Shown here: positions 29,672 to 38,533 of the stretch, in pieces
How positions within the stretch are numbered: position 1 is the first letter of the stretch
Layout of the letters: each line of letters opens with the position of its first letter
Assembly: GCA_946617165.1 (NCBI GenBank)
Contig: CAMOJP010000002.1
Coordinates: 1 to 61,742, forward strand
DNA: 61,742 bases
Direction of reading: 5' to 3'
Source: an uncultured Bacteroidales bacterium
Lineage (GTDB): Bacteria > Bacteroidota > Bacteroidia > Bacteroidales > Paludibacteraceae
Program-made: the position numbers and the translations under genes
Notes under the pieces: generated by a model
Told to the model about the DNA's origin: nothing
What the model saw: the letters and a program-made list of their open reading frames with translations, nothing else
The model's database searches: none

Positions 29672-30034
29672 TTATTTCTTTACAGTAAACGCAGGTTTAT
29701 ATGGATTGGCTATTGTGCCAAGTTGGGCATCGTTTTTAAACTCAAAGGCATCCTTCGCCTCAAAGATATTTGAGTAGAACGCAGAGTAATTGCGAATCGT
29801 AACAGCTCCTTCCGTACCGGTTACGTAGAGGAAGAACAGTTTGTTCTCCTGTGAGGCGATGCCCAGACATTTGTCGTCGCTAAAAGCAGCTACTATATCT
29901 TGGTCTTTAAGAATAAAATCGGATGCCAGAGCGGGGTATTGAGCCGATAAGTCCACTTTTATAATGGCAGTCATAGAGGTGGTATAATTGTACTCTGAAG
30001 GTGCAGTCCATGTGGGACGGGACACATTCCCCAC
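29672..30034 (-). CDS. Small surface-type protein with apparently lost lipoprotein signal
   Basis: The 120-residue frame (GTG start at 30034) ends with the beta-strand pattern DIVAAFSDDKCLGIASQE, LFFLYVTGTEGAVTIRNYS and LGTIANPYKPAFTV. I recognise this as a module common in exported Bacteroidales proteins, but it has no signal peptide. Reading the same frame upstream gives a lipoprotein-like mature start, CGCKGKEKETTPETFVGN, but the expected signal peptide is cut short by a TAG codon. The promoter -7 box also overlaps the cysteine codon. Either translation begins at the GTG and the product stays in the cytoplasm, or this is a decayed lipoprotein gene. Function unknown. Confidence 0.55.
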   Translation of the reverse strand: MGNVSRPTWTAPSEYNYTTSMTAIIKVDLSAQYPALASDFILKDQDIVAAFSDDKCLGIASQENKLFFLYVTGTEGAVTIRNYSAFYSNIFEAKDAFEFKNDAQLGTIANPYKPAFTVKK

Positions 30035-30077
30035 AAAGGTCTCAGGTGTTGTTTCTTTTTCTTTTCCCTTACAGCCG

Positions 30078-30109
30078 CAAAAGTACTACAAAAACTTCAT
30101 ATACGCAAA
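30078..30109 (-). promoter_or_regulatory. Promoter of the 29672-30034 gene
   Basis: Minus-strand TTTG (plus 30106-30109) and TACTTTTG (plus 30078-30085), spacer 20 bp. Its -7 surroundings (GTAGTACTTTTGCGG) are shared with the rpsP promoter. The -33 box sits in one arm of a perfect 12-bp inverted repeat. Confidence 0.8.
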
Positions 30110-30132
30110 TTTTTGTGCTCATTTGCGTATAT
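30099..30132. promoter_or_regulatory. Perfect 12-bp inverted repeat over the -33 box
   Basis: ATATACGCAAAT at 30099-30110 and ATTTGCGTATAT at 30121-30132, with a 10-nt centre. The left arm contains the -33 element. Size and position suit an operator for a dimeric repressor or activator, and it could also form a cruciform. Confidence 0.6.
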
Positions 30133-30167
30133 CCCGCAGGGCGCGAACGTATATTCGGGCTGGTGAA

Positions 30168-30229
30168 GGAGTGCCTCGGATGGCACTCCGAGTGTTGAAC
30201 CCGACGAGTCCCCACTCGGAGGAACAGTG
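30168..30229. repeat. Cluster of overlapping strong stem-loops
   Basis: GGAGTGCC/GGCACTCC (30168-30175 with 30182-30189, loop 6) overlaps CCGAGTG/CACTCGG (30188-30194 with 30213-30219), and CACT/AGTG (30213-30229) offers a further alternative. The motif GAGTG and its complement recur, so several mutually exclusive folds exist. No gene is assigned here. It may be a dispersed palindromic element or part of an unassigned RNA. Confidence 0.5.
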
Positions 30230-30320
30230 CGACACATAGAACAAATAAGGCAGGCGGCGTCTGAAAGTACTGCAAATAAAAGACGTGACGAGAGACGCAC
30301 TCATCCCACCAACTCACTAC

Positions 30321-30364
30321 CGAGAGAAGACCGAGAGATAATCGAGAGATAATCGAGAGATAAT
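30321..30364. repeat. 11-bp tandem repeat, three exact units plus a degenerate one
   Basis: CGAGAGATAAT occurs three times in a row at 30332-30364, preceded by the degenerate unit CGAGAGAAGAC. It lies 20 bp before the possible small gene at 30385. Confidence 0.85.
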
Positions 30365-30384
30365 CAACACAAACCTTAACTATT

Positions 30385-30555
30385 ATGTCCAAAGTGCAAT
30401 TAACCGGAGCATTCGCGCGTTTTCGCGGGAAGCTCAACAAATCGGAAGTGCTCATACTGAAAGGCTGCCCTTGCGGCAAAGCAAAGGCGTTATGGGTGAA
30501 AAAATTGTATACCGAAGCCAATGTCAACGGGAGGGGGATGAGAATGATGAATTGA
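30385..30555 (+). CDS. Possible 56-residue protein
   Basis: ATG at 30385 to TGA at 30553-30555 encodes a basic peptide starting MSKVQLTGAFARFRGKLNKS and containing CPCGKAKALWVKKLYTEANV. The N-terminus is reminiscent of a group of small Bacteroidales proteins that begin M(A/S)KVxLTG, but I cannot name a family. No consensus promoter is visible upstream; the 11-bp repeat is. It ends 8 bp before the convergent gene. It could also be a fragment. Confidence 0.4.
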   Translation: MSKVQLTGAFARFRGKLNKSEVLILKGCPCGKAKALWVKKLYTEANVNGRGMRMMN

Positions 30556-30563
30556 GCAGGGGG

Positions 30564-31469
30564 TTATTCGTCGCAGTTGCAGCCGTGTTTGGTGCGTTTT
30601 TGTCGCGGTGCGGAAGTAAGATGATAGGCTACCTTAATACCGACATCGAACGGGCGCATAGATGCGACCAAGGGATTATTTTCCCTCCACGCCTGCAGGA
30701 CGGGTTGGTTATGTCGCGTAAGTGGGAAGCCGTCGCGCGTGTCGGAGAGTCGCAAGATACCATACTGCTCATTATTAGGATAAGTAGGCGCAGTCATGAG
30801 TGACGCATCAAAATAAAGCCCGACCGAGATGAAGGATTCGGACTTGCCATACGAAGATGCGATAAGGAAGTCATAGGTAATTTCTCCGGCGAAGGCACAA
30901 TGCCAAGCGGGGAGAACGAGAGAACCTTTGTCCTTGACAGCGAAGTTACGCGTTGCCGCCAGCGGATACGACTCCTCAACGAGGTTGTCGTACTTTGGAT
31001 AATAGACAGCTAAAGCGGCATCGGCGATAGACTGATTCCAAGAGCCTCCAATAGGCAGTGTGAATCGTGGTCCGACGAGGACGGTGAAATGCTGCAGGTG
31101 GAAGCCTATTTGCACGGGGAACGATGCAGACCACGTGTAATGTCGCTCCCGCAGTAGCCCGATATTATAGCTGACCACCATGCTTTCGTTCTCCACATCG
31201 GTGACGGTATATGCGTCTTCGTATCCCGCTTTACGGTACGAAGAGGAAGCAGATTCGATAGTAGCACCGAGGCGGAAAGCGATCCAATATGGGGACTTAT
31301 AGAGATAGCCTACGTCGAAAGCGGCATGATATCCGGGCATAGTAGTTCCATAGTTGCAATCATATTTCAGTCCTCCTAATCCAACGCGTGCACCGATATC
31401 GAGGTAGGAGCGTGCGTGCAGGAGCATACAGGGAAGAATGCAGAGTAATATGGCAGCTAAGCGTCTCAC
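30564..31469 (-). CDS. Outer-membrane beta-barrel protein coupled to the giant surface protein
   Basis: A 301-residue exported protein with signal peptide [19 protein letters not shown]. The rest alternates aromatic/glycine-rich strands (YLDIGARVGLGG, WIAFRLGATIESASSSY, FPVQIGFHLQHFTVLVGPRF, FDVGIKVAYHLTS), typical of an 8- to 14-strand barrel. It ends in an odd basic, cysteine-containing tail (KRTKHGCNCDE). The start overlaps the stop of the 1560-residue gene by 4 bp, so the two are made together. PorP/SprF proteins play such a partner role for T9SS adhesins, but the PorP signature INPAYAG is absent. Confidence 0.75.
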   Translation of the reverse strand: MRRLAAILLCILPCMLLHARSYLDIGARVGLGGLKYDCNYGTTMPGYHAAFDVGYLYKSPYWIAFRLGATIESASSSYRKAGYEDAYTVTDVENESMVVSYNIGLLRERHYTWSASFPVQIGFHLQHFTVLVGPRFTLPIGGSWNQSIADAALAVYYPKYDNLVEESYPLAATRNFAVKDKGSLVLPAWHCAFAGEITYDFLIASSYGKSESFISVGLYFDASLMTAPTYPNNEQYGILRLSDTRDGFPLTRHNQPVLQAWRENNPLVASMRPFDVGIKVAYHLTSAPRQKRTKHGCNCDE

Positions 31470-34400
31470 GGGATAAGGATTTGTTCTGTACGCGTTTGGT
31501 TACCGGACTGATAGACAAAGATATAGATACCCGCTGGAAGGTTGTCCCAGGAGGTATGTATATCTATCTGCACGCCCATAAAATTATATATAGCGATGAG
31601 TTGTTCTTGCGGTTCGTCGGCATTGATATAGAGGATATTGGATCGTACGAGCCGATTATTATCGAGAGTGACATGGAGCTGGAAAGTGCCGTTAAGCTGT
31701 TGCGTTTCGGAATATTCATCTTCGGTAGCGTCGGGCATGAGGTTGCCGTTTTTGTACCATTGGAAGGTCTTCGGTTGGTTGTCGGGGAAATAGGCATTGA
31801 GCCGTGTGTTATCACACACGATGAGCCAGTTATACTTATTGACGATGAGTTCGAAGAGTCTGTCCTCCGGCCAAACGGGGTCCGGTGTCGGGTCGGGGTC
31901 CGGATAAGCTCCGGGTTCGGGGTCACGTGTATCTTCGGGATCTGGGTCATCAGGCGTGACAGGTTCGTCCGGCTTACAGTCCTTAACAGTGAGCATGACG
32001 GGTTGTGAAGTGAAGGTTGTAGGATTTGTGCTGCCGGCATAGGAGACGACGACCCGATACCACCGTGCGTCCGTATAATTAATGCTGGAGAAGCAGAGCT
32101 GTGTTCCCCTGCCGCAGTTATACCACGATGTTTGGTTGGGCGAAGACTGCCAGCGGTAGCTAAATCTGGTATCGAGCAAGTCGATACCATTAGTGGCGGC
32201 GACAGTCATGCAGAAATCGGAGTCTTGGCAGGCTTCAAGTTCTCCTGTTATCTCGACTTGCGGCAGCGTCGGTGCGCAATCATTGACGGATAATTGGAAA
32301 GGATAGGTGGTATATGATTCTTGCCAGCGTTCGTCAAGGAAGCCGACAATGACTCTATACCAGCAGGCGTTGTCTGGCTTTATCGCATCGAAGCAGAATT
32401 CTTTTTCAGTAGAGAGTTCTCCCCAGACACCTCCGTTGTGTGAGAACTGCCAACGATAGGTCAAGACGATAGTATCCGCGATGGCGTCGGCATTGTTAAT
32501 CGTGACGTCGAAGCAATAAGCAGAGTCTAGACACGCCATTTCGGGCGAAGTAATCTCAGCGTCGGGCATTGGCGGCGGATTGCAGTCCTGTACCTTCAGA
32601 TAGAACGGGTCGTAGTCACGCCGTATATCGTTCCATTTATTCTGATAAGTGATGACATGGCGATAATAGCCCTGTTTAGTTTTCGTAGCGGTGAAGCAGT
32701 AGTCTTTGGTCGTAGCGACTTCGGTCCAAACGGTTCCATCGGCAGAGAACTCCCAAGATTGGTGTAAGGTGTATGGTGTATGGTTGAAAGGCGTAAGAGT
32801 AGATTTATTGAGTGTATCCAATGCAAAGCAATAGGTCGAGTCGAGACAAACGACCGACGGCGATACGACTGTTAACTCTGGCAGCGTAGGTGGTGCGCAG
32901 TCGATTACATTGAGATGGAAAGGATTGCTTCTCGCGCGGCAGTATGTGTTATCAAGATTACCTTCTCCGGCAACGGTGAGCCGATACCATCCATCGTGGT
33001 CAGCAGTGACATTAGAGATAGTGAGGTCTTGTTCCGTACCGCTTTGTATGGTTTGCCAGTCCGGGCTATCCCAAGCGAGTGAATCTTTAGCGAACTGCCA
33101 TCGGTACTCGTATGGCGGAGTGAAAGGGTTATCACCGGAGAGGCTTGTAACAAATGTATATTCGCGTCCAAGACAAGCTTCGTTGTCAGAAAGGATATCG
33201 ACCTGCGGGTTACAGAGTCTGATTTCGATATCGTCCAAGGCGAAGTCGTTACCATCCGATCCCACCGCGGCATTGAAGATAGACAGTCGTACATTCTCGA
33301 CATCTTTAGGCACCCGGAACGACGTTCCGATCAAGTGCCAGTTAGAGGAGGTGTACATAGTGGAATAAGGAACGTCCAAATACTCCCATGAATAATCAAT
33401 AGGGTCTGTGATTGTCTCATGGATGACCGTATCTTCGTTAGCGTCTTCGATAATAAACCTGACTTTAGGGAGGACGATACCAGACCTGCCTTTGGTATTC
33501 TCGGCTCCCATGACGTTCGCCACATAAGCAGAGAAGGAGAGGTCCATCTCATGGCAGACATTGATATCCGTGGTATAGAAAGGTACATTACTGCCGTTAC
33601 CATCGATTTCGAGAAAATATCCTCGTGTATAGTCATTGGGATATGTATGGTCATCCTGTATATGCCACTGTGAGCCTAATCCGGCGGTGTTAGAGGTGTT
33701 GCGGCTGTTTTGTGCGCCGTATTTAACGACTCGATAGCTGCCTGTAGAACCCATAATGTCATTTGTGATGAACCTATATCCGCTTGCCGCCATCTGCGGT
33801 ACGGGGGTTTGACTCTGGGCGGGAGCTGTTTGTTCGTTACCTCCGAAGTCCTCTCGGAAGAGTAGTGTTCCGTCATCGCATACGAAAGGAGACTCTTCGT
33901 CTTGTGGTGTTTGCGGGAAAGGCGGGCATTCATCCTCCCATTGCATATAGACAGGTTCGCTTGAAGCTCTGCAGTTAGGTTTATTGATAAGACTTCTTTC
34001 TGTGACACTCGCTCTATACCATCCTTCGGGCAGGTTTCTCTGGGTAGGAAGATTATATTTCATAGGTCGCTGTACAAAGACCACCGAGTGGTGGTTTGTG
34101 ACATCGCTCCAAGTGATGCCATCGGCGGAGTATTCGTAGGCATAATAAAGATAATTATTAAATGTTCCGTCATCCGTATAATGCGGAATGAATGCAATAT
34201 AGGGATTATTTGCGCATAGTGCGTCGGCACTGGTAGTAAGTGTAATTTTAGGAGCGCAGAGCCGTATGGCAACACTATCGATAAGGATGTCTGCTGTTCC
34301 GTTTTTCGATACATCAATATCTACATTGAATGTCCAATCGGGTACGACAAAGGAACCCGTAATCTCATGCCAGTCATCATCTGTAATAGGGTTGGTGTTT

Positions 34401-36148
34401 AACTGTGCGACGAGTCTGTGTGCCTGTGATTCAGAGACGGTTATACGTGCAGTTGTTTCCGCATTTGTTTTTCTCTTGACCCGCGCGTAGATATTATATG
34501 GGAGTCCGGACCAGATATCATTGAGCTGTATGTTAGCATGCGCGGTTTGGTTGAAGTGCAGTGCTTGTTTGATTGTTCCGTCGGGGCAGAAGTCTTCGTT
34601 CATATTCTGCGGCGGGCAGTCCGTGACGGTGAGAAGGAACGGTTCGCTAATGGCACAGCAGTTGGGGTTATCAATAGTTGTAGCGTCTCCGATAATGAGG
34701 CGATAGTATCCTTCGTCCGTGTGTTGGATTTGGTCAATCGTCCAATAGGATCCCGTGCTACGATCAGTCCATTGGTGTTCTCCCGTGAGTTTTTGCCATC
34801 GGTATTGCAAAGGAGAAGTGAATTTAGTTGTTCCGTCAAAGGAGTATTTAAACTGATATGTATCGTATGCGCAGACACCTTCGGTCCCAGTGATGGCAGG
34901 AGCAGGAATATCGCATCGTCTTATTTCGATATCGTCTAATGCGTAGTCCATTCCATCGACACCTGAATTGACATCATTATAGATTGCGAACTCCACGGAA
35001 GAGACGCCATCCGGCACTTCAAACGGGAATCCCATCAGGTACCAAGGCGTGCTGTTTTTATATGCGTTGGATCCGTAGTCTCCAAGTTGCTCAGGCACAC
35101 ATGGTGAAACGCTCATGATAACTGTGTCCGCGACGGCATCTCGTACTTCCATCCGGAAAGCAGGATCGGCATGCGTCCAGCGAGCGACTTGATATTTTGT
35201 AACCAAATTGGCGAAGTAAGCGGTGAAGGTGAGTTTAGACTTACTGCATAGATTGTCGAGTCGGGTGGAATAGATTTTCTCTTTTCCAGCAGCACCGTTA
35301 ACCTCGAGGAAATATCCTCTTGTTTCATCATCGGGGAAGGTATGGTCCGTCTGTAGATGCCAAGCAGAAGTTCTGATACTTCCGAAGTATCTATATTCAA
35401 ATCCTTTTTTGAGTATGATATAGTGATCAGGCTGCAACATACCTGATGTAGTGCTATATTCGCCGTTGAGGACTTGTTTGTACTTATCTGTTCCTCCATA
35501 GTAAGCAGGTTCGAAGAGTCCCGGAACAGTTGTTTGTCGCACGGGGTTGTCCGTAGTTTCATTGCCTCCGAAATCCTCTCGGAAGAGCAACGTACCATTT
35601 CGACAAATATCATTATCGGTATAGAGTGTAACCCGCTTAGCGGGACTGACGACACACTTAGAAAGGTCGTTTAAGTCGGCGGCTGTTTCCGCTACGATTA
35701 CGCGCCAGTATTTGGTGCCTGTAAGATTTGTAGAAAGTGATAAATAGATTGAATTATTCCGATTTCCGTAAGAAGCGACGCGTTCTGTCAAGGCAGCATC
35801 TTTGAATATTTGGAAGGAATAGTGGAGATTGTCGGTTGTAATCCCCTTTGTTCTGAGATCAATATATGGATAAGAGGTAGTAATGTTTTCTGAATATAGG
35901 AACCTCAGGGTATCCATGACGAGTTCTATTTTGGCATCGGGTGCGAAATCTTTTCTGAGTTGTTTACTATAGTCTGTTGCAGATAGGGGGGAAGATGTGT
36001 AAGGTTCAGATGTATGCTCTATTATATAATCAGCAGGGATAGAGTCTTGTCTATCCGTTGGAATAGTATCTCCTTGCGCGAAGGAGTTCGCAGCAAGGAG
36101 ATAGAGAGTAAGTAATATGGTACTAATTTTACTTTTTAGAGTGACCAT
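31466..36148 (-). CDS. Giant T9SS-exported surface protein with repeated Ig-like and jelly-roll modules
   Basis: 1560 residues. Signal peptide [24 protein letters not shown]. Two related jelly-roll units start with [14 protein letters not shown] (about residues 186 and 760) and end [10 protein letters not shown] or [10 protein letters not shown]. Ig-like modules follow each, with four more in a row (each with a starting cysteine, a YRWQ or WEFS core and a closing WYR or YYR). A Pro/Asp linker ([13 protein letters not shown]) precedes a last Ig-like domain and a type A sorting domain ending [14 protein letters not shown]. It should be exported by T9SS and anchored on the cell surface. The role is probably adhesion or glycan binding; there is no catalytic motif that I can see. 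It overlaps cysS by 13 bp. Confidence 0.8.
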   Translation of the reverse strand: MVTLKSKISTILLTLYLLAANSFAQGDTIPTDRQDSIPADYIIEHTSEPYTSSPLSATDYSKQLRKDFAPDAKIELVMDTLRFLYSENITTSYPYIDLRTKGITTDNLHYSFQIFKDAALTERVASYGNRNNSIYLSLSTNLTGTKYWRVIVAETAADLNDLSKCVVSPAKRVTLYTDNDICRNGTLLFREDFGGNETTDNPVRQTTVPGLFEPAYYGGTDKYKQVLNGEYSTTSGMLQPDHYIILKKGFEYRYFGSIRTSAWHLQTDHTFPDDETRGYFLEVNGAAGKEKIYSTRLDNLCSKSKLTFTAYFANLVTKYQVARWTHADPAFRMEVRDAVADTVIMSVSPCVPEQLGDYGSNAYKNSTPWYLMGFPFEVPDGVSSVEFAIYNDVNSGVDGMDYALDDIEIRRCDIPAPAITGTEGVCAYDTYQFKYSFDGTTKFTSPLQYRWQKLTGEHQWTDRSTGSYWTIDQIQHTDEGYYRLIIGDATTIDNPNCCAISEPFLLTVTDCPPQNMNEDFCPDGTIKQALHFNQTAHANIQLNDIWSGLPYNIYARVKRKTNAETTARITVSESQAHRLVAQLNTNPITDDDWHEITGSFVVPDWTFNVDIDVSKNGTADILIDSVAIRLCAPKITLTTSADALCANNPYIAFIPHYTDDGTFNNYLYYAYEYSADGITWSDVTNHHSVVFVQRPMKYNLPTQRNLPEGWYRASVTERSLINKPNCRASSEPVYMQWEDECPPFPQTPQDEESPFVCDDGTLLFREDFGGNEQTAPAQSQTPVPQMAASGYRFITNDIMGSTGSYRVVKYGAQNSRNTSNTAGLGSQWHIQDDHTYPNDYTRGYFLEIDGNGSNVPFYTTDINVCHEMDLSFSAYVANVMGAENTKGRSGIVLPKVRFIIEDANEDTVIHETITDPIDYSWEYLDVPYSTMYTSSNWHLIGTSFRVPKDVENVRLSIFNAAVGSDGNDFALDDIEIRLCNPQVDILSDNEACLGREYTFVTSLSGDNPFTPPYEYRWQFAKDSLAWDSPDWQTIQSGTEQDLTISNVTADHDGWYRLTVAGEGNLDNTYCRARSNPFHLNVIDCAPPTLPELTVVSPSVVCLDSTYCFALDTLNKSTLTPFNHTPYTLHQSWEFSADGTVWTEVATTKDYCFTATKTKQGYYRHVITYQNKWNDIRRDYDPFYLKVQDCNPPPMPDAEITSPEMACLDSAYCFDVTINNADAIADTIVLTYRWQFSHNGGVWGELSTEKEFCFDAIKPDNACWYRVIVGFLDERWQESYTTYPFQLSVNDCAPTLPQVEITGELEACQDSDFCMTVAATNGIDLLDTRFSYRWQSSPNQTSWYNCGRGTQLCFSSINYTDARWYRVVVSYAGSTNPTTFTSQPVMLTVKDCKPDEPVTPDDPDPEDTRDPEPGAYPDPDPTPDPVWPEDRLFELIVNKYNWLIVCDNTRLNAYFPDNQPKTFQWYKNGNLMPDATEDEYSETQQLNGTFQLHVTLDNNRLVRSNILYINADEPQEQLIAIYNFMGVQIDIHTSWDNLPAGIYIFVYQSGNQTRTEQILIP

Positions 36149-37623
36149 TCGTAACCATCTTTGGTGTCTTTTATCTGAAATCCGAGCGCTGTGAGGTTAT
36201 TACGGATTTTGTCGCTGGTAGCCCAGTCTTTATTGCGTTTGGCGTCTAAGCGTATATCGAGTAAGAGGTCCACGGCTCCATTGTATGCTTGTTGTTTGGC
36301 AGCGGATTGTGCGTTATCGGTTGACATGTCGTCGTTATCCAATCGAAGTCCGAGGATATCGATGGCGAAGTCTTTCCAAGTCTTTTTAAGTTCTTCCAAG
36401 TCTTCCGATGAAATGGATGCTTTTTTATCGTGAATGGTGTTAATAACTCGCGCAGAGTCGAAGAGAGCCTGCAGTACGATAGGGCTATTGAGGTCATCGT
36501 CCATGGCTTCTTGGCATTTAGAGCGTAAGGATTTTATATCTTCGATTTCATTGGATGTTTTGTTGTCCGGTTGTAGTTTTTGCAGTCTGGCAAAAGTTTC
36601 TTGTAGTCTGTTGAATCCTTTTTCTGCTGCTTCGAGTGCTTCGGACGAGAAGTCCACGGTAGAGCGGTAATGTGCCATAAGTATAAAGAACCTAATGGTC
36701 ATCGGGCTGAACGGTTTTGTGAGCAGCGGGTGTTCGCCTTTGAAGAATTGTTCGAGAGTGATGAAGTTATTATATGATTTTCCCATCTTTTTGCCGGCGA
36801 TGGTAATCATGTTGTTATGCATCCAGTAGTGAACAGAGTCGTGTCCGAGTGCGGCGCATGACTGAGCTATTTCGGCTTCGTGGTGCGGGAACATGAGGTC
36901 CATGCCTCCGCCGTGTATGTCGAACTCTTCGCCGAGGTATTTGGTTCCCATGGTAGAGCATTCCATGTGCCAGCCTGGAAATCCTTCAGACCAAGGACTT
37001 GGCCAGTGCATGATATGTTCGGGTGCTGCTTTTTTCCAGAGAGCGAAGTCGTAGGAATGTTTTTTCTCTTCCTGTCCGTCGAGTTCCCGTGTTTCGGTAA
37101 CTATATCCTGGAGGTTCCGTCCTGATAGTTTTCCGTAAGGGAAGTCTTTAGCAAATTTCTCGACATCCATGTACACACTTCCGTTGGCGACGTATGCGTA
37201 GCCGTGGTCAAGAATACGTTGTACGAAAGCTATTTGTTCAATGATATGTCCAGAAGCATGTGGTTCGATGCTTGGTGGCAGCACATTAAGTGCTTCCATA
37301 TCATGGTGATAGCGGTTGGTGTAGAATTGCACGACCTCCATCGGCTCGAGTTGTTCGAGTCTTGCTTTTTTAGCTATTTTGTCTTCTCCTTGGTCTGCAT
37401 CGTGTTCGAGGTGTCCGACGTCGGTGATATTTCGTACGTACCTTACTTTATATCCGAGGAATTGCAGATAACGGAAGAGCAAGTCGAATGTGATAGCGGG
37501 TCTTGCGTGTCCGAGGTGTGCGTCGCCGTACACGGTGGGACCGCAGACATACATGCCTACGTGTCCCTCGTGTATGGGTTTGAAGTATTCTTTTTGTCTT
37601 GTAAGTGTGTTGTAAATGAGCAT
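36136..37623 (-). CDS. cysS: Cysteinyl-tRNA synthetase
   Basis: A class I synthetase charging tRNA-Cys. The HIGH-type motif is AHLGHARP. Zinc ligands are in [17 protein letters not shown] and HHEAE. The KMSKS-type motif is KKMGKSYNN. 495 residues, with the usual helical C-terminal domain (anticodon recognition). It is unexpectedly upstream of the giant surface protein gene, with a 13-bp overlap. Confidence 0.96.
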   Translation of the reverse strand: MLIYNTLTRQKEYFKPIHEGHVGMYVCGPTVYGDAHLGHARPAITFDLLFRYLQFLGYKVRYVRNITDVGHLEHDADQGEDKIAKKARLEQLEPMEVVQFYTNRYHHDMEALNVLPPSIEPHASGHIIEQIAFVQRILDHGYAYVANGSVYMDVEKFAKDFPYGKLSGRNLQDIVTETRELDGQEEKKHSYDFALWKKAAPEHIMHWPSPWSEGFPGWHMECSTMGTKYLGEEFDIHGGGMDLMFPHHEAEIAQSCAALGHDSVHYWMHNNMITIAGKKMGKSYNNFITLEQFFKGEHPLLTKPFSPMTIRFFILMAHYRSTVDFSSEALEAAEKGFNRLQETFARLQKLQPDNKTSNEIEDIKSLRSKCQEAMDDDLNSPIVLQALFDSARVINTIHDKKASISSEDLEELKKTWKDFAIDILGLRLDNDDMSTDNAQSAAKQQAYNGAVDLLLDIRLDAKRNKDWATSDKIRNNLTALGFQIKDTKDGYEWSL

Positions 37624-37624
37624 G

Positions 37625-38434
37625 TTAGAGGAGTGTGTCAGGGTTAAGATGGTCTTTTTCGATGTCTTTGAAGTAGTTGAAGGTTCCGACTTTTAGTTCA
37701 TCGCAAGCGGTTTCGTCGCAGACGATAATTCCGTGTTGGTGCATTTGTAGTGCGGAGATGGTCCACATATGGCTAATGGGTTCTTCGATAGCGTGTTGCA
37801 GTGCACGTGCTTTATTGTGCCCGTTAACGACGATGAGAACCTCTTTTGCATCCATGACTGTTCCTACACCGACGGTGAGTGCGGTTTTCGGCACTTGGTT
37901 GATATCGTTGTTGAAGAAGCGTGAGTTGGCGATAATGGTGTCGGTTGTCAATTCTTTCTTGCGCGTCCGGCTGGTGAGCGAAGAGCCCGGTTCGTTGAAA
38001 GCGATATGTCCATCGGGTCCTATACCACCGAGGAAGAGGTGGATACCTCCGTAGTTTTTAATTTTTTCTTCGTATCGAGCGCATTCTGCTTCGAGGTCAG
38101 GCGCATTCCCATTGAGGATATTGACATTTTCTTTTCTGATGTCGATATGTGAGAAGAAGTTGTTCCACATGAAGCTATGGTAGCTTTCGGGATGGTTTTC
38201 GGGTATAGCGACATACTCGTCCATGTTGAATGTTACGACATTACGGAAGCTAACTTTACCAGTTTCATAGAGTTTGATAAGTTCTTTGTACATTCCGAGC
38301 GGACTGCTACCAGTAGGGAGTCCGAGGATGAAGGGGCGACTTTCTTTAGGCCCAAATTCGTTGATACGTTTTGCTACGAAGTTAGCAGCCCATTTAGAGA
38401 GCAGTTCGTAGTCTTTTTGAATAATTACACGCAT
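37625..38434 (-). CDS. nagB: Glucosamine-6-phosphate deaminase
   Basis: Converts glucosamine 6-phosphate to fructose 6-phosphate and ammonia. Motifs are [47 protein letters not shown] and [15 protein letters not shown]. 269 residues, close to the E. coli enzyme. It is 1 bp from cysS. A link to amino-sugar use is likely; no other nag gene is present. Confidence 0.95.
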   Translation of the reverse strand: MRVIIQKDYELLSKWAANFVAKRINEFGPKESRPFILGLPTGSSPLGMYKELIKLYETGKVSFRNVVTFNMDEYVAIPENHPESYHSFMWNNFFSHIDIRKENVNILNGNAPDLEAECARYEEKIKNYGGIHLFLGGIGPDGHIAFNEPGSSLTSRTRKKELTTDTIIANSRFFNNDINQVPKTALTVGVGTVMDAKEVLIVVNGHNKARALQHAIEEPISHMWTISALQMHQHGIIVCDETACDELKVGTFNYFKDIEKDHLNPDTLL

Positions 38435-38533
38435 TGTTTTAAAATGTTTGATAGTTAGTTAAAATATAAATTATAACACTTTTGCTTGCCGGTAACTACT
38501 GCCTAACGGACAAGCGCAGTTTGTATGTTTTAT

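Noticed and set aside
30069..30527. 152-residue minus-strand frame in the accessory interval
   Set aside because: It runs through the 11-bp repeat, the stem-loop cluster and the promoter; the translation lacks any protein-like pattern.
31564..32190. 208-residue and other frames inside the giant surface protein gene
   Set aside because: Serine/arginine/threonine-rich shadow frames on the same DNA as conserved Ig-like modules.
38435..38533. Imperfect hairpin (CTTGCCG / CGGACAAG) between nagB and glgB, considered as a terminator
   Set aside because: Stem with a bulge and a large loop, and no T-run on the relevant strand; too weak to list. I also see no consensus promoter in this 100-bp gap.
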